Shown: piece by piece, positions 5,286 to 5,367 of the stretch | How the letters are laid out: every line of letters begins with the position of its first letter | How positions within the stretch are numbered: position 1 is the first letter of the stretch | Assembly (NCBI GenBank): GCA_002102825.1 | Contig: DABJ01000013.1 | Span: 11,286-16,652, forward strand | DNA length: 5,367 nucleotides | From: Candidatus Gastranaerophilales bacterium HUM_12 | GTDB lineage: Bacteria > Cyanobacteriota > Vampirovibrionia > Gastranaerophilales > Gastranaerophilaceae | Direction of reading: 5' to 3' | Translations under genes and position numbers: made by a program | The notes under the pieces: model-generated | Databases searched by the model: none | What the model saw: only the letters and a program-made list of their open reading frames with translations | What the model was told of the DNA's origin: nothing

Positions 5286-5367
5286 ATGAGCAATAAAAAT
5301 CATGCCATTACACAAAGTGAACAGAATAATAGTTCCCTCGCCCTTGGTGGGAGAGGGGTAGGGAGAG
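5286..5367 (+). CDS. N-terminal fragment of an unidentified protein, running off the right edge
   Basis: ATG at 5286 is preceded by a strong GGAGG (5276-5280) with a five-base spacer, the best ribosome binding site in the window. The frame is open for the remaining 27 codons. Residues 1-16 are polar (MSNKNHAITQSEQNNS), AT-rich in codons and like the rest of the genome. From residue 17 the sequence changes to SLALGGRGVGR, encoded by the GC-rich hairpin element starting at 5335. There is no signal peptide or recognisable domain in the visible part. Either a dispersed repeat has inserted into or near the start of a gene and is read in frame, or the gene is already broken just beyond the edge. 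Divergent from the XRE regulator. I cannot name a function. Confidence 0.5.
   Translation, partial: MSNKNHAITQSEQNNSSLALGGRGVGR
5335..5367. repeat. GC-rich hairpin-forming element, probably a dispersed palindromic repeat, cut by the right edge
   Basis: These 33 bases are about 70% G+C against roughly one third for the window. CCCTC (5335-5339) pairs with GAGGG (5353-5357) and CCC (5341-5343) with GGG (5349-5351), with one G-A mismatch and a five-base loop, TTGGT. GGGAGAG then occurs twice, at 5349-5355 and 5361-5367, with a 12-base period. The abrupt composition change and hairpin resemble REP/MITE-like repeats. Only one copy is visible, so 'dispersed' is inference. Confidence 0.5.

Noticed and set aside
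5335..5367. GC-rich stretch as the end of an insertion sequence or a transcription terminator
   Set aside because: No transposase or target duplication is visible, there is no U-tract after the hairpin, and it sits 50 bases into an open frame. A palindromic repeat is the simpler reading, but the edge prevents a decision.
1..5367. CRISPR array, tRNA, rRNA, riboswitch or phage/defence cassette
   Set aside because: I saw no regularly spaced repeats, no tRNA cloverleaf, no recognised riboswitch core and no nuclease, toxin or phage gene. The window is mainly housekeeping.

Overview
The window is AT-rich, roughly one third G+C, and tightly packed. It looks like chromosomal DNA of a non-photosynthetic relative of the Cyanobacteria, such as the gut Melainabacteria/Gastranaerophilales. 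That assignment is inference. It rests on a YvcK protein with the two-helix membrane anchor and W-L-x-P-G-L-x-V-K-R-W opening familiar from cyanobacterial homologues, and on a PanC with the cyanobacterial-style GQKDAQQL and LCGKSR-GHF segments. No rRNA, tRNA, CRISPR array or complete insertion sequence was found.

Left and central part (1-3926, minus strand): a four-gene run transcribed right to left in the order pxpA-like (LamB/YcsF family), yvcK-like, panB, panC. Gaps are only 34, 16 and 14 bp, so this is very probably one operon. A perfect TATAAT box lies just upstream of pxpA. PanB and PanC catalyse two steps of pantothenate (coenzyme A precursor) synthesis. YvcK is a UDP-GlcNAc-binding regulator of carbon flow and cell-envelope growth. 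The PxpA family takes part in 5-oxoproline cleavage, but this copy is divergent and its usual partners PxpB and PxpC are not in view. PanC runs off the left edge and lacks only its last codons.

Right part (3927-5367): a small plus-strand gene for a probable secreted peptide (4068-4292) has its own extended -10 promoter. It converges on rpsT (ribosomal protein S20, minus) across an A/T-flanked hairpin that can act as a terminator in both directions. rpsT has a leader with two predicted hairpins. Upstream of it is a minus-strand XRE-family regulator, best started at 5153 rather than the longer frame to 5219. Divergent from it, a plus-strand frame with a strong ribosome binding site begins at 5286 and runs off the right edge. 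Its 18th and following codons lie in a GC-rich hairpin-forming stretch unlike the rest of the window, probably a dispersed repeat read as protein.

Most of the window is housekeeping. The parts worth a second look are the GC-rich element at the right edge, the divergent lone PxpA homologue, the leader structures before rpsT, and the small secreted protein. I see no convincing new multi-gene system. No stretch longer than 300 bases lacks a gene; the largest gap is the 183 bp between pxpA and the small secreted gene, which holds two divergent promoters.
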